Positions 8,531 to 16,678 of a stretch of 64,000 bases of DNA are shown one piece after another (the first letter of the stretch is position 1; each line of letters begins with the position of its first letter). The notes under the pieces are model-generated. The model was not told the DNA's origin and did not search any database. It was given only the letters and a program-made list of their open reading frames with translations. Source of the stretch: JBBQXH01 sp963710975 (GTDB lineage: Bacteria; Actinomycetota; Thermoleophilia; Gaiellales; Gaiellaceae); assembly GCA_963710975.1 (NCBI GenBank), contig CAVQCG010000001.1, positions 62,001 to 126,000 of the forward strand, in the 5' to 3' direction. The position numbers and the translations under genes are program-made.

Positions 8531-9828
8531 GTGGCACCGAGATCACATCGGTCTTCGCCTGGGAGGCGCTCGACTCGAGGGGAACGCCGACCGTGGCCTG
8601 CGAGGTACGGCTCGCCGGTGGGGCGGCAGGTCACGCGACCGTCCCGTCCGGCGCGTCGACCGGCAGGCACGAGGCCCGAGAGCTGCGCGACGGCGGCGAT
8701 CGCTACGGCGGACGCGGCGTGCGGCGGGCTGTCGAATCCGTGAACCGCGCCCTCGGCCCGGGCGTCTCCGGGATCGACGCAACGGACCAGCAGCGCCTCG
8801 ACGATGCGCTCTGCGAGCTCGATGGAACCCCGGATCTCGGACGCCTCGGCGCAAACGCCGTCCTGGCTGTATCCGTCGCGAGCGCGGTCGCCGTGGCTGC
8901 GGCACAGGGGCTTCCCCTGTATCGCTCGCTGCCCGGCGCGGACCCGCTCCTCCCGATGCCGATGGTGAACGTCATATCGGGCGGTGCGCACGCGCGCGGA
9001 GCCGGAGTCGACGTGCAGGACTTTCTGGTCGTTCCGGTCGGGGCGACGACGTTCGCCGAGGCAGTCGAATGGGCGTGGCGGGTCCGGCGGGGAACCGAGG
9101 AGCTCGCCCGCGAACGCGGCCTGGCCGCCTCCCTCGTCGCGGACGAGGGAGGGCTCGGGCTCGCGCTCGCATCGAACCGGGCGGGGCTCGAGCTGCTCCT
9201 CGCAGGGATTGAGCGGGCAGAGCTCAGGCCGGGAGACGACGTCGCGATCGCAGTCGACGTCGCTGCGACCCAGTTGCTCACCGCCGCCGGGTACAGGCTG
9301 GAAGCCGAAGGCCGAGTGCTCGACGCGGGCGAGCTGACCGCCGAGCTCGAGGGGTGGTGCAGCGACTTCCCGATCGTCTCGCTCGAGGATCCGGTCGGGG
9401 AGGATGACTGGGAGGGATGGCAGGAGATCACGCGTCGCCTGGGCGACCGGATTCAGCTTCTCGGCGACGACCTGTTCGTGACGAACCCGGCGCGACTCAC
9501 GCGCGGCGTGGACGAGCATGTCGCGAACGCCGTGCTCGTGAAGCCGAATCAGATCGGGACGCTCTCCGGGGCGCTCGCGGCTGTCGAGCTCGCTCGGTCT
9601 GCGGGCTACGCCACCGTGATCTCTGCCCGCTCGGGCGATACGGAGGACAGCTGGCTTGCCGATCTCGCCGTCGGCTGGAGGTCAGGCCAGATCAAGGTCG
9701 GCTCGACGATGCGCTCCGAGAGAACGGCGAAGTGGAACCGCCTCCTCAGGATCGAGGCGGAGCTCGGCGACACGGCCGTGTTCGCGGGGCGGCGCGCACC
9801 GGAGGGCCTCCGCTCCTACCTGACCTGA
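8527..9828 (+). CDS. Enolase paralogue with substituted catalytic residues
   Basis: The 433 residues match enolase from end to end: SGASTG loop, VNVISGGAHA, VADEGG, IAVDVAA, SLEDP, GDDLFVTN, LVKPNQIG, ISARSGDTED and GQIKVGS. By yeast numbering it keeps Ser39, His159, Glu211, the three magnesium ligands, Lys345, Arg374 and Lys396. Glu168 is Asp (VQDF), however, and His373 is Ala (SARSG instead of SHRSG). Both are near-invariant in glycolytic enolase and act in catalysis or phosphate binding. It is last in the PIG-L/NagB-like/kinase operon, so a dehydratase acting on a related phosphorylated acid is more likely than glycolysis. Residual enolase activity remains possible. Confidence 0.85.
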   Translation: MSGTEITSVFAWEALDSRGTPTVACEVRLAGGAAGHATVPSGASTGRHEARELRDGGDRYGGRGVRRAVESVNRALGPGVSGIDATDQQRLDDALCELDGTPDLGRLGANAVLAVSVASAVAVAAAQGLPLYRSLPGADPLLPMPMVNVISGGAHARGAGVDVQDFLVVPVGATTFAEAVEWAWRVRRGTEELARERGLAASLVADEGGLGLALASNRAGLELLLAGIERAELRPGDDVAIAVDVAATQLLTAAGYRLEAEGRVLDAGELTAELEGWCSDFPIVSLEDPVGEDDWEGWQEITRRLGDRIQLLGDDLFVTNPARLTRGVDEHVANAVLVKPNQIGTLSGALAAVELARSAGYATVISARSGDTEDSWLADLAVGWRSGQIKVGSTMRSERTAKWNRLLRIEAELGDTAVFAGRRAPEGLRSYLT

Positions 9829-9837
9829 CAGCGGCGA

Positions 9838-10191
9838 TCAGAGGGCGCCGAAGAAGCCCGTGATCCGGGCCAGCCGACCGTCGGCAGCGAGCTCGCAGGC
9901 GTCGATGCCCTCACCCAGCACTGTCCCATCCGGGCGGTTGACCCGCCACGCGAATCGCAGCACGCTGTGGTGTGAGTCGACGCGACTCGCAAGCTCGAGC
10001 CGGTGACCCGGGTAGGTGGAGAGGAACTCGCCGATGAACGTCGAGAGCCGATCCCTCCCGAGGATCTCGCTGTCAGGATCGACGTACGCCACGTCGTCAG
10101 CGCACGACTCGACGAGAAGAGCCAGTCGATGGGCCTCTTCGACCTCCCGCCAGGCCGCCGTGTAGACGGCAACGACCTCAGCCGGCGTCAC
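9838..10191 (-). CDS. SnoaL-like (NTF2 fold) protein
   Basis: This 117-residue protein has a cone-shaped NTF2/SnoaL-like pattern: an N-terminal helix pair (PAEVVAVYTAAWREVEEAHR), then ADDVAYVDPDSEILGRD and a beta-rich C-terminus ending RITGFFGAL. Family members include polyketide cyclases, isomerases and many proteins of unknown role. The GTG start at 10191 overlaps the stop of the PH-domain gene, so the two are coupled. No specific catalytic residues can be assigned. Confidence 0.75.
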   Translation of the reverse strand: MTPAEVVAVYTAAWREVEEAHRLALLVESCADDVAYVDPDSEILGRDRLSTFIGEFLSTYPGHRLELASRVDSHHSVLRFAWRVNRPDGTVLGEGIDACELAADGRLARITGFFGAL

Positions 10192-10622
10192 GAGCCGGGA
10201 AGCAGCCGGTACACCTCGCGCGGGTGGGGCACATGCGGGATCTCGAGATCCCCCGCAACGAGCGTGCCGTACCCGAATGTGCGCCCGGCCAGGCTCTGCT
10301 CGACCTCGACTGAGACGCCCTCGAGGCGAACGCCGGCTACGCGGTGGCGGACTATCCCGTAGACGACGAAGAGCTTTCGGGATGTCAGCACGACCGACGT
10401 CCGGTCCCACTGCCAGACGGTGGCGAAGGCGAGGAGTGCCGCCAGACCGACGACGATTGCGCCGAAGAGGGCGAGCCAGACTGACACCGGTGCGCCGAGC
10501 AGCACGCAGGTCGCTCCCGCCAGCGCTCCGAGCACTGCGGCGACAAGAGGCTTGACGAGCGCCATCCCGTGCGGGCGCGCATTGAGCCGAACTTCCTCAC
10601 CGGGATCGAGATAATCCCTCAC
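10188..10622 (-). CDS. Membrane protein with bacterial PH domain
   Basis: This 144-residue protein starts MRDYLDPGEEVRLNARPHG, followed by two transmembrane helices at about residues 22-45 and 48-68. A bacterial PH-like domain (YdbS/bPH2 type) follows: TSVVLTSRKLFVVYGIVRHR, then VEGVSVEVEQ-like strands and GTLVAGDLEIPHVPHP. Such proteins are small envelope proteins of unclear function. It is translationally coupled to the SnoaL-like gene. Confidence 0.78.
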   Translation of the reverse strand: MRDYLDPGEEVRLNARPHGMALVKPLVAAVLGALAGATCVLLGAPVSVWLALFGAIVVGLAALLAFATVWQWDRTSVVLTSRKLFVVYGIVRHRVAGVRLEGVSVEVEQSLAGRTFGYGTLVAGDLEIPHVPHPREVYRLLPGS

Positions 10623-10668
10623 ACCGAACGAGATTCGGCGTCGGTCGGCGGGATCCTACGGGGGACGC

Positions 10669-10914
10669 CTACGAGTCGGCGCGACGCCAGCGACCGAAGA
10701 CGAGCCCGCCCGCCGCGAATCCGAGCCCGAACGTTCCGACGACGAATCCGCCGACGGCGAACCCCTTTCGCCACGGTGAAAGGCGCTGCCAGCGGCCGAG
10801 CGCCTCGCGCTCCTCCGGCGAGAGCATCTCGCCGCGCCGGCGCTTTCGCCCGGCGGCACCGGCTCGGAGGCCGAGGTACATGTCGTCGAAGACTTCTGCA
10901 GGCTCATCGACCAT
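10669..10914 (-). CDS. Small membrane protein of unknown function
   Basis: The 81 residues begin MVDEPAEVFDDMYLGLRAGA. A charged middle follows (GRKRRRGEMLSPEEREALGRW), and then one glycine-rich transmembrane helix (GFAVGGFVVGTFGLGFAAGG) with an RWRRADS tail. I chose the ATG at 10914 because upstream residues are of out-of-frame composition. I recognise no family. The layout suggests a single-pass membrane protein with its N-terminus in the cytoplasm. It may share an operon with the GH3 gene, which ends upstream at 10949. Confidence 0.55.
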   Translation of the reverse strand: MVDEPAEVFDDMYLGLRAGAAGRKRRRGEMLSPEEREALGRWQRLSPWRKGFAVGGFVVGTFGLGFAAGGLVFGRWRRADS

Positions 10915-10948
10915 GGTCTCACTGTAGCGCCTGAATCTGACGCTGCGA

Positions 10949-11842
10949 TCACGATCCGTAGGCGGCACGGAAGCGAAGGACGCGCGAGACGTGCACGTCC
11001 AGCTCGCCTCGTCTGGCGAGCGGGACGAGGGCGTTGATCGCTCGACGGGCATCGTCCGGGCTCGAGAACAGGACGAGATCCGCTCCGGCGGACACGGCGC
11101 GTCTGGCGACGGCGCCCGGGTCGCCGCCCAGGACCCCGAGCGCGTCCGTGATCGCGACACCGCGAAATCCGATGTCTCGGAGCAACCGGTACGCCCTCGC
11201 GGAGAGCGAGGCAGGACGGCGACCGAAGCGTGGATAGATCGCGTGGCTCACCATCACGCAGGGAACGCCCGCGCGGACCGCCATCCGGAACCCAGCCAGT
11301 TCGGAAGCTCGGACGACACCGTGAACGGGCACGCCGCTGTCGGTCGTGATCGACGTCGAGCCAAGCCCGGGAAAGTGCTTGGCGCAGGCGCCCACGCCGG
11401 CGGCGAGGAGCCCGCGGGCGAACTCGACCCCGAAAGCGGGCCTCGCAAAGTGGCGCGAACCGAGCGGACCTCCGGCGGAGTCGAGCACCGGAGCGAGATC
11501 GACGTCCACACCCACCCGACGGAGCGCGGCACCGGTCTTGCGTCCTGCGAGTCGTGCCTGCGAGCCCGTCGTGTAGTCGGCGGCAGCCTGGTAGGGCGGA
11601 AGGCCCGGAAAGCGCTTGACCACCCCTCCCTCCTGGTCGGTGTAGACGAGGGCGCCCGCGGGGCGGGGCTTGCGGCGGTCAGCCGCGAACAGGATGACCC
11701 CTCCGGCCCCCTTCGGTGCTGGCAAGCCCGACACGACCAGCAGCGCTGCTTTCTCGCGAGCCGTTAGATCGCTGCCCGTAGTCGACCCGCCGACGAACGA
11801 GGCGAGGACGGCGAGCACGGCGACGAACGCGGTCACCGGCAT
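10949..11842 (-). CDS. Glycoside hydrolase family 3, NagZ-like beta-N-acetylhexosaminidase
   Basis: This 297-residue protein has a signal-like N-terminus (MPVTAFVAVLAVLASFVGG) and is probably exported. GH3 N-domain motifs are YTDQEGGVVKRF, the RRVGVDVDLAPVLD segment, KHFPGLGST and the nucleophile-bearing VAITDALG. In NagZ enzymes a flexible loop after KHFPG carries a catalytic Asp-His pair (DSH). Here it reads TDSG, so the His is missing or moved, which may lower activity or change the mechanism. The likely role is in cell-wall amino-sugar turnover. It is shorter than most NagZ proteins and lacks a C-terminal domain. Confidence 0.78.
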   Translation of the reverse strand: MPVTAFVAVLAVLASFVGGSTTGSDLTAREKAALLVVSGLPAPKGAGGVILFAADRRKPRPAGALVYTDQEGGVVKRFPGLPPYQAAADYTTGSQARLAGRKTGAALRRVGVDVDLAPVLDSAGGPLGSRHFARPAFGVEFARGLLAAGVGACAKHFPGLGSTSITTDSGVPVHGVVRASELAGFRMAVRAGVPCVMVSHAIYPRFGRRPASLSARAYRLLRDIGFRGVAITDALGVLGGDPGAVARRAVSAGADLVLFSSPDDARRAINALVPLARRGELDVHVSRVLRFRAAYGS

Positions 11843-11853
11843 AGGCTACGTGC

Positions 11854-12663
11854 ATGGCGACGCGCTTCCTGCACGTGTCTGATCTCCACGTGGGAGGGCA
11901 CGACGAAGGTCGGACGGAGATCGAGGCTGCGGTCCGAGAGCTCGTCGCCGCAGAGGAGCCCGAGATCGTGGTCGCGACCGGAGACCTGACCCACCGGAAC
12001 CGCCAGGCGCAGCACGCGCGCGGGGCCGCCTTCCTCCGCTCTCTCGGGCCACCGATCGTGCCGATTCCGGGCAACCACGACATCCCCATGCTGCCGCCGG
12101 CCCGTATCAGCCGCCCCTTTGCCCATTTCGCACGCGAGTGGGAGACCGACGAGCGCGTCTATCGCTCGGATGGCCTCGTCGTCTGCGCGCTCAACTCCGT
12201 GCAGCCATGGAAGTGGCAGCGCGGCGCGCTGCGCCACAGGCATCTCGAGCGTGTGGCCGAAGCGTTCGACGATGCGCCTGCCGGGGCGCTGCGCGTCGTG
12301 GCGCTCCACCATCACGTCACCGGCCCACCCTGGCGGACGGGAAAGCGCTCGATCCCGCGCCGTCTCGACGTGCTCGCCGCCTTCGCCGACGCCGGCGTGG
12401 AGCTCGTGCTCTCGGGACATACGCACCAGAGCGTGCTCGTCGAGCAGCGAGAGTTCCTCTTCCGCGCGGAGGAGCCCGGCGGCCTCGTGCTCGCGGTGGC
12501 TCCTGGCCTGGGGCATCCGCGCCCCGGGCGCGACGCAGAGGCCCGCGGCTTCCACCTCTTCGAGGCAACTGACGACGCGTTCCACGCAACGACGTACTCC
12601 TGGACGTCGAGGGGACTGGTTGCAATTGCCGAGCGCGCGTTTCCCCGTGCGGTGCCGAGCTGA
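11854..12663 (+). CDS. Calcineurin-like metallophosphoesterase
   Basis: This 269-residue dinuclear metal phosphoesterase begins MATRFLHVSDLHVGGHDEG (motif DxH). GDLTHRNR (GDxx), PIPGNHDIPM (GNHD), VALHHHV (His motif) and LSGHTHQS (GHTH) follow. All five metal-binding blocks are present. Its size and motif spacing resemble the CpdA/Icc cyclic-nucleotide phosphodiesterase group, but the substrate is uncertain. It is divergent from the GH3 gene with only 11 nt between starts, and is followed 3 nt later by the YdeI-family gene, suggesting an operon. Confidence 0.85.
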   Translation: MATRFLHVSDLHVGGHDEGRTEIEAAVRELVAAEEPEIVVATGDLTHRNRQAQHARGAAFLRSLGPPIVPIPGNHDIPMLPPARISRPFAHFAREWETDERVYRSDGLVVCALNSVQPWKWQRGALRHRHLERVAEAFDDAPAGALRVVALHHHVTGPPWRTGKRSIPRRLDVLAAFADAGVELVLSGHTHQSVLVEQREFLFRAEEPGGLVLAVAPGLGHPRPGRDAEARGFHLFEATDDAFHATTYSWTSRGLVAIAERAFPRAVPS

Positions 12664-12666
12664 GCC

Positions 12667-13248
12667 GTGAGCGAGAAGCAGGGTCTGCCGATCATCCCGT
12701 TCGCCTCCGCACAGGGGTGGGAAGAGTGGCTGGACAGGCACCACGCGGCGTCCGGGGGTCTCTGGCTCAAGATCGCGAAGAAAGGAAGCGGCATCGAGAC
12801 GGTGACGTACGCGGAAGCTCTCGACATCGCGCTCTCTTACGGCTGGATAGACGGCCAGAAGGCGTCATTCGACGACACCTACTGGCTGCAGAAGTTCACA
12901 CGGCGTGGCCCGAGGAGCGGCTGGTCGAAGGTCAACCGGGCGAAGGCGCTCACGCTCATCGAGAGCGGGCGAATGAAGCCGGCCGGGTTCACGGCTGTCG
13001 AGAAGGCGAAAGCTGACGGCCGCTGGGATCGCGCGTACGACTCCCAGAGCACCGCGACCGTGCCCGACGATCTCCAGCGTGAGCTCGACAGAAACCCTGA
13101 CGCGGCCGCGTTCTTCGCCACCCTCGACAGCACGAACCGGTATGCCGTCCTCTACCGGATCCAGAACGCGAAAAGGCCGGAGACCCGCGCCAGGCGCATC
13201 GAAACGTTCGTCGAGATGCTGGCGCAGGGCGAGACGTTGTACCCGTAA
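12667..13248 (+). CDS. YdeI/OmpD-associated family protein
   Basis: This 193-residue protein has the features of the YdeI/OmpD-associated family: WEEWLDRHHAASGGLWLKI, a YAEALDIALSYGWIDGQ block, the FTRRGPRSGWSKVN signature and a C-terminal helix region ending ETLYP. Some members are linked to resistance to bacteriocins or antimicrobial peptides, but the biochemical role is not known. The GTG start at 12667 lies 3 nt after the metallophosphoesterase stop. Confidence 0.85.
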   Translation: MSEKQGLPIIPFASAQGWEEWLDRHHAASGGLWLKIAKKGSGIETVTYAEALDIALSYGWIDGQKASFDDTYWLQKFTRRGPRSGWSKVNRAKALTLIESGRMKPAGFTAVEKAKADGRWDRAYDSQSTATVPDDLQRELDRNPDAAAFFATLDSTNRYAVLYRIQNAKRPETRARRIETFVEMLAQGETLYP

Positions 13249-13296
13249 CGACGCGCGGGCGTGATCAGCTGAATGCCGCGGCAATCGCGGCCTGCT

Positions 13297-15315
13297 TCAC
13301 CGTCCGCTGCGCGCCACGGCCTCGCCGTGGCTTGCCAATTCTCGTCGGAGGTCCTTGATCTCGTCGCGGAGCTTCGCCGCGTACTCGAACCGCAACTCCT
13401 CCGCGGCAACGTACATCTCCTCCTCGAGTGTCACGATCAGCTTCTCGATCTCGCCCTGCTCCATCCCCTCGACCTTCCGCCCGCCACGGCGCCGGCCCCT
13501 CGGGACGTTCGGGCTCTCGAGCGCGAGCAGCTCCGCGATGTCAGAGACACCCTTCTGGATCGACTCCGGCGTGATCCCATGCTCCTCGTTGAACGCGAGC
13601 TGGATCGCCCGGCGGCGATTCGTCTCGTCCATCGCCCCCTTGATCGCCTCCGTCATCTTGTCCGCGTACATGATGACCTTGCCGTTCACGTTGCGGGCCG
13701 CCCGCCCGATCGTCTGAATCAGTGCGGTCTGGCCGCGAAGGAAGCCCTCCTTGTCCGCGTCGAGGATCGCGACGAGCGTCACCTCCGGCAGGTCGAGGCC
13801 CTCGCGCAGCAGATTCACGCCGACCAGCACGTCGTACTCGCCCAGACGAAGCTCGCGCACGATCTGGATCCGCTCGAGCGTATCGACCTCGGAATGGAGG
13901 TACCGAGCCTTCACGTTTGCCTCGAGCAGGTAGTCGGTCAAGTCCTCGGACATCTTCTTCGTCAGCGTCGTCACCAGCACCCGCTCACCCGCTTCCTCGC
14001 GCCGGCGGATCTCGTTCAGCAGGTCGTCGATCTGGTTCTTCGTCGGCCGGAGCTCCACGTCCGGGTCGACAACGCCCGTCGGCCGGATGATCTGCTCGGC
14101 CACCCGCGTCGAGTGCCGCAACTCGAACGGCCCCGGCGTTGCCGACACGAACACCATCTGAGGGACGAGATCGAGGAACTCGTCGAAGCGAAGCGGCCGG
14201 TTGTCCATCGCCGACGGCAGCCGGAACCCGTAATCGACGAGCGTCTCCTTTCGCGACCGGTCTCCCTCGTACATTCCCCCGACCTGCGGAACCGTCTGGT
14301 GTGATTCGTCGATGAAGAGCAGGAAGTCGCCGGGGAAGAAGTCGATCAGGCAATGTGGACGCGAGCCGCGCGGCCTCCCCTCGAGGAACCGCGAGTAGTT
14401 CTCGATCCCGTTGCAGTACCCGAGCTCGGCCATCATCTCCATGTCGTACTCGGTCCGCTGCCGGATCCGGTGCGCCTCCAGCATCTTTCCCTGCGACTCG
14501 AACAGGGCGGTCTGCTCCTCGAGCTCGGCCCGGATGTCATCGAGGGCCCGCTCGATCGTCGGCTTGTCGGTCACGTACTGCGTCGCCGGGAAGAGCGCCA
14601 GGTGGTCGAGCCGCCCGTACACCTCTCCCGTCAACGGGTCGAAGTGCGAGATCTGCTCGACCTCGTCGCCGAAGAACGAGATCCGGTAGGCCGACTCGAG
14701 CGCCGAGGGCTGCACCTCGACGACGTCCCCGCGGACACGGAACCGGCCGCGGGCGAGGAACGAGTCGTTGCGCTGGTACTGGATGTCGACGAGCTTGCGC
14801 AGCATCACGTCACGGTCGATCTCTTCGCCGACGGTCAGGAGGACGGTCTTCTGCTGGTACTCGGCCGGTGAGCCGAGCCCGTAGATGCACGACACCGACG
14901 CGACGATCAGGACGTCGCGGCGCATGAGCAGCGCGGCCGTCGCTGCATGCCGCAACCTGTCGATGTCGTCGTTGATCGACGCGTCCTTCTCGATGTAGAG
15001 GTCGGCCTGCGGCACGTATGCCTCGGGCTGGTAGTAGTCGTAGTACGAGACGAAGTACTCGACGGCGTTGTCCGGGAAGAACTCGCGGAATTCGTTGCAA
15101 AGCTGGGCCGCGAGCGTCTTGTTGTGGGCGATCACGAGCGTGGGCTTCTGCACCTGCTCGACGATCCACGCCATCGTCGCCGTCTTCCCCGTGCCGGTCG
15201 CACCCAGGAGCGTCTGGTAGCGCTCGTTCGCAGTCGTTCCTTCCGCCAGCGAAGCGATGGCACGCGGCTGATCACCGGTCGGTCGGTACGCGGCAGAGAC
15301 GCGAAAGTCGGGCAT
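13297..15315 (-). CDS. uvrB: UvrABC excinuclease subunit B
   Basis: This 672-residue DNA-damage verification helicase of nucleotide excision repair takes damage sites from UvrA and recruits UvrC. Walker A is GATGTGKT. The beta-hairpin sequence is EYFVSYYDYYQPEAYVP, the DEAD-like Walker B is FLLFIDESHQ, and VSATPGPFEL and QTIGRAARN follow. A C-terminal UVR domain that binds UvrC is seen as EKLIVTLEEEMYVAAEELRF. Length is standard. It stands alone and is divergent from the methyltransferase gene. Confidence 0.97.
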   Translation of the reverse strand: MPDFRVSAAYRPTGDQPRAIASLAEGTTANERYQTLLGATGTGKTATMAWIVEQVQKPTLVIAHNKTLAAQLCNEFREFFPDNAVEYFVSYYDYYQPEAYVPQADLYIEKDASINDDIDRLRHAATAALLMRRDVLIVASVSCIYGLGSPAEYQQKTVLLTVGEEIDRDVMLRKLVDIQYQRNDSFLARGRFRVRGDVVEVQPSALESAYRISFFGDEVEQISHFDPLTGEVYGRLDHLALFPATQYVTDKPTIERALDDIRAELEEQTALFESQGKMLEAHRIRQRTEYDMEMMAELGYCNGIENYSRFLEGRPRGSRPHCLIDFFPGDFLLFIDESHQTVPQVGGMYEGDRSRKETLVDYGFRLPSAMDNRPLRFDEFLDLVPQMVFVSATPGPFELRHSTRVAEQIIRPTGVVDPDVELRPTKNQIDDLLNEIRRREEAGERVLVTTLTKKMSEDLTDYLLEANVKARYLHSEVDTLERIQIVRELRLGEYDVLVGVNLLREGLDLPEVTLVAILDADKEGFLRGQTALIQTIGRAARNVNGKVIMYADKMTEAIKGAMDETNRRRAIQLAFNEEHGITPESIQKGVSDIAELLALESPNVPRGRRRGGRKVEGMEQGEIEKLIVTLEEEMYVAAEELRFEYAAKLRDEIKDLRRELASHGEAVARSGR

Positions 15316-15375
15316 CAGCTGATCGTAGCCTCAGCTCGACTGGACACCCGTCGCTGCGGCCGACGCATCTCAGAA

Positions 15376-15393
15376 ATGGGGCAATTGCCTCAT
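15376..15393. promoter_or_regulatory. Near-perfect 18-bp palindrome, candidate operator
   Basis: The sequence ATGGGGCAATTGCCTCAT matches its own reverse complement except at one pair. It lies between uvrB and the methyltransferase gene. Size and symmetry fit a dimeric repressor site such as those of TetR- or ArsR-type regulators. No regulator gene is adjacent. Confidence 0.45.
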
Positions 15394-15418
15394 GCGTTCA
15401 GGCGGCAGCATCCCTAGA

Positions 15419-15436
15419 TTGGGTTCACGAATCCAA
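15419..15436. promoter_or_regulatory. Second 18-bp palindrome, candidate operator
   Basis: TTGGGTTCACGAATCCAA is symmetric except at one pair. It overlaps a possible -10 hexamer (TAGATT, 15415-15420) and ends 18 bp before the methyltransferase ATG, a classic repressor position. Its sequence differs from the palindrome at 15376, so two regulators may act here. Confidence 0.45.
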
Positions 15437-15453
15437 CGCGGAGAAATGAGGTA

Positions 15454-16095
15454 ATGATGAGTCTGGGCAGCAGGTTCTTCGCACTGACCTACGACCGCAT
15501 GGGTGCCCGGGTCGAGAAGGCTGGGTTGCGCGCCCTCCGGCAGGGGTTGCTATCCGGCGCGAGCGGACGAGTCCTCGAGATCGGCGGCGGAACCGGGGCG
15601 AACCTCCCCTTCTACGGCCCGGCTGTCGAATCGCTGACGATCACGGAGCCGGAACCGCCGATGTTGCACCGGCTCGAGCAGCGCGTACGCGAGCGGGCGT
15701 CGATGGCGAAGGTGCTTCGAGCCCGCGCCGAGGATCTTCCATTCGAGGACGATACGTTCGACACTGCTGTCTCGACTCTGGTGCTCTGTGGGGTCAGCGA
15801 CCAGTCGCGCGCACTGCACGAGCTACGCCGCGTACTCCGCCCTGGCGGCCAGCTCATGTTCATCGAGCATGTACGTTCCGACGAAGCCCGCCTTGCCCGC
15901 CTGCAGGACCGCATGAACGGCTTGAACCGCTTCGTCGCCCGCTGCGAGTGCAACCGCCCGACACTCGACTCGATCCAGGCCGCGGGCTTCGAAGTCACAC
16001 AACTCGAGCGCAGCACGCTGAAGAAGGCACCGCCGTTCGTCCGCCCGCTCATCGTGGGTACGGCCACCATCCCGCCAGCTGCCCCCTCCCGATAG
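15454..16095 (+). CDS. Class I SAM-dependent methyltransferase
   Basis: This 213-residue Rossmann methyltransferase is of the UbiE/COQ5-like (Methyltransf_11) group. Motif I is VLEIGGGTGANLPFY, motif II ends TITEPEPPML, EDLPFEDDTFDTAVSTLVLC is the motif III/IV region, and ELRRVLRPGGQLMFIEHV is the post-motif. The C-terminus is like small-molecule or lipid methyltransferases. The start is ATG 15454, with another ATG one codon later. The upstream region carries two palindromes, so regulation by a repressor is likely. The substrate is unknown. Confidence 0.85.
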   Translation: MMSLGSRFFALTYDRMGARVEKAGLRALRQGLLSGASGRVLEIGGGTGANLPFYGPAVESLTITEPEPPMLHRLEQRVRERASMAKVLRARAEDLPFEDDTFDTAVSTLVLCGVSDQSRALHELRRVLRPGGQLMFIEHVRSDEARLARLQDRMNGLNRFVARCECNRPTLDSIQAAGFEVTQLERSTLKKAPPFVRPLIVGTATIPPAAPSR

Positions 16096-16108
16096 ACGCC
16101 ACTCCGCT

Positions 16109-16678
16109 CTAGAGGCCGAGCTCGTTCGCGTAGCCGCGGCGGTACGCCTTTCGCAGGTCGATCACGGCATCGACGTAGTCGCGAGTCTCCTCGAACGCGA
16201 TGCCCTTCCCCTCCTCCACCCAACGGTCGACGTTCGCCTGACCGGCGTTGTACGCGGCGAGCGCCAGCCGTACGTCGCCGTCGTACTTCCGGAGCAGGCG
16301 TTTCAGGTAGAAGGCCCCGTAGCGGACGTTGATCTCGGGGTCGTACAGATCTTCAACCCGGAACCTCGACCCGCCCGTGTACTGGGCGATCCCCTCGGCG
16401 GTGTCTGGCAAGAGCTGCATGAGCCCGATCGCTCCGGAGCTCGATACCGCCTTCGGATCGAACTTACTCTCGCGATAGATGACCGCCGCGAGGAGCGCAG
16501 GATCGAGCCCGTAGTTGTCCGAGTGGCCCGTCACGATCTGCTCGTACTTCAGCGGGTAGCGCAGACGTACGTACCAGCCCGGCTGCTCCGTCTCGGCATA
16601 CAGGGCGACCGCCGCCGCGACGGCGACGAGGCCCAGGGCCACGATCACTGCCTTCTTCGCCGACCGTGAGAAGGTCAC
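16109..16678 (-). CDS. Lytic transglycosylase (SLT domain)
   Basis: This 189-residue protein has an N-terminal membrane anchor (KAVIVALGLVAVAAAVALYAE) and one SLT lysozyme-like domain. The catalytic Glu lies in IYRESKFDPKAVS, followed by SGAIGLMQLLPDTA and ALAAYNAGQANVDRW, the standard goose-lysozyme-type motifs. It cleaves peptidoglycan between MurNAc and GlcNAc, outside the membrane. The GTG start at 16678 overlaps the coaE stop by GTGA, an uncommon pairing that may only reflect compact packing. Confidence 0.92.
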   Translation of the reverse strand: MTFSRSAKKAVIVALGLVAVAAAVALYAETEQPGWYVRLRYPLKYEQIVTGHSDNYGLDPALLAAVIYRESKFDPKAVSSSGAIGLMQLLPDTAEGIAQYTGGSRFRVEDLYDPEINVRYGAFYLKRLLRKYDGDVRLALAAYNAGQANVDRWVEEGKGIAFEETRDYVDAVIDLRKAYRRGYANELGL

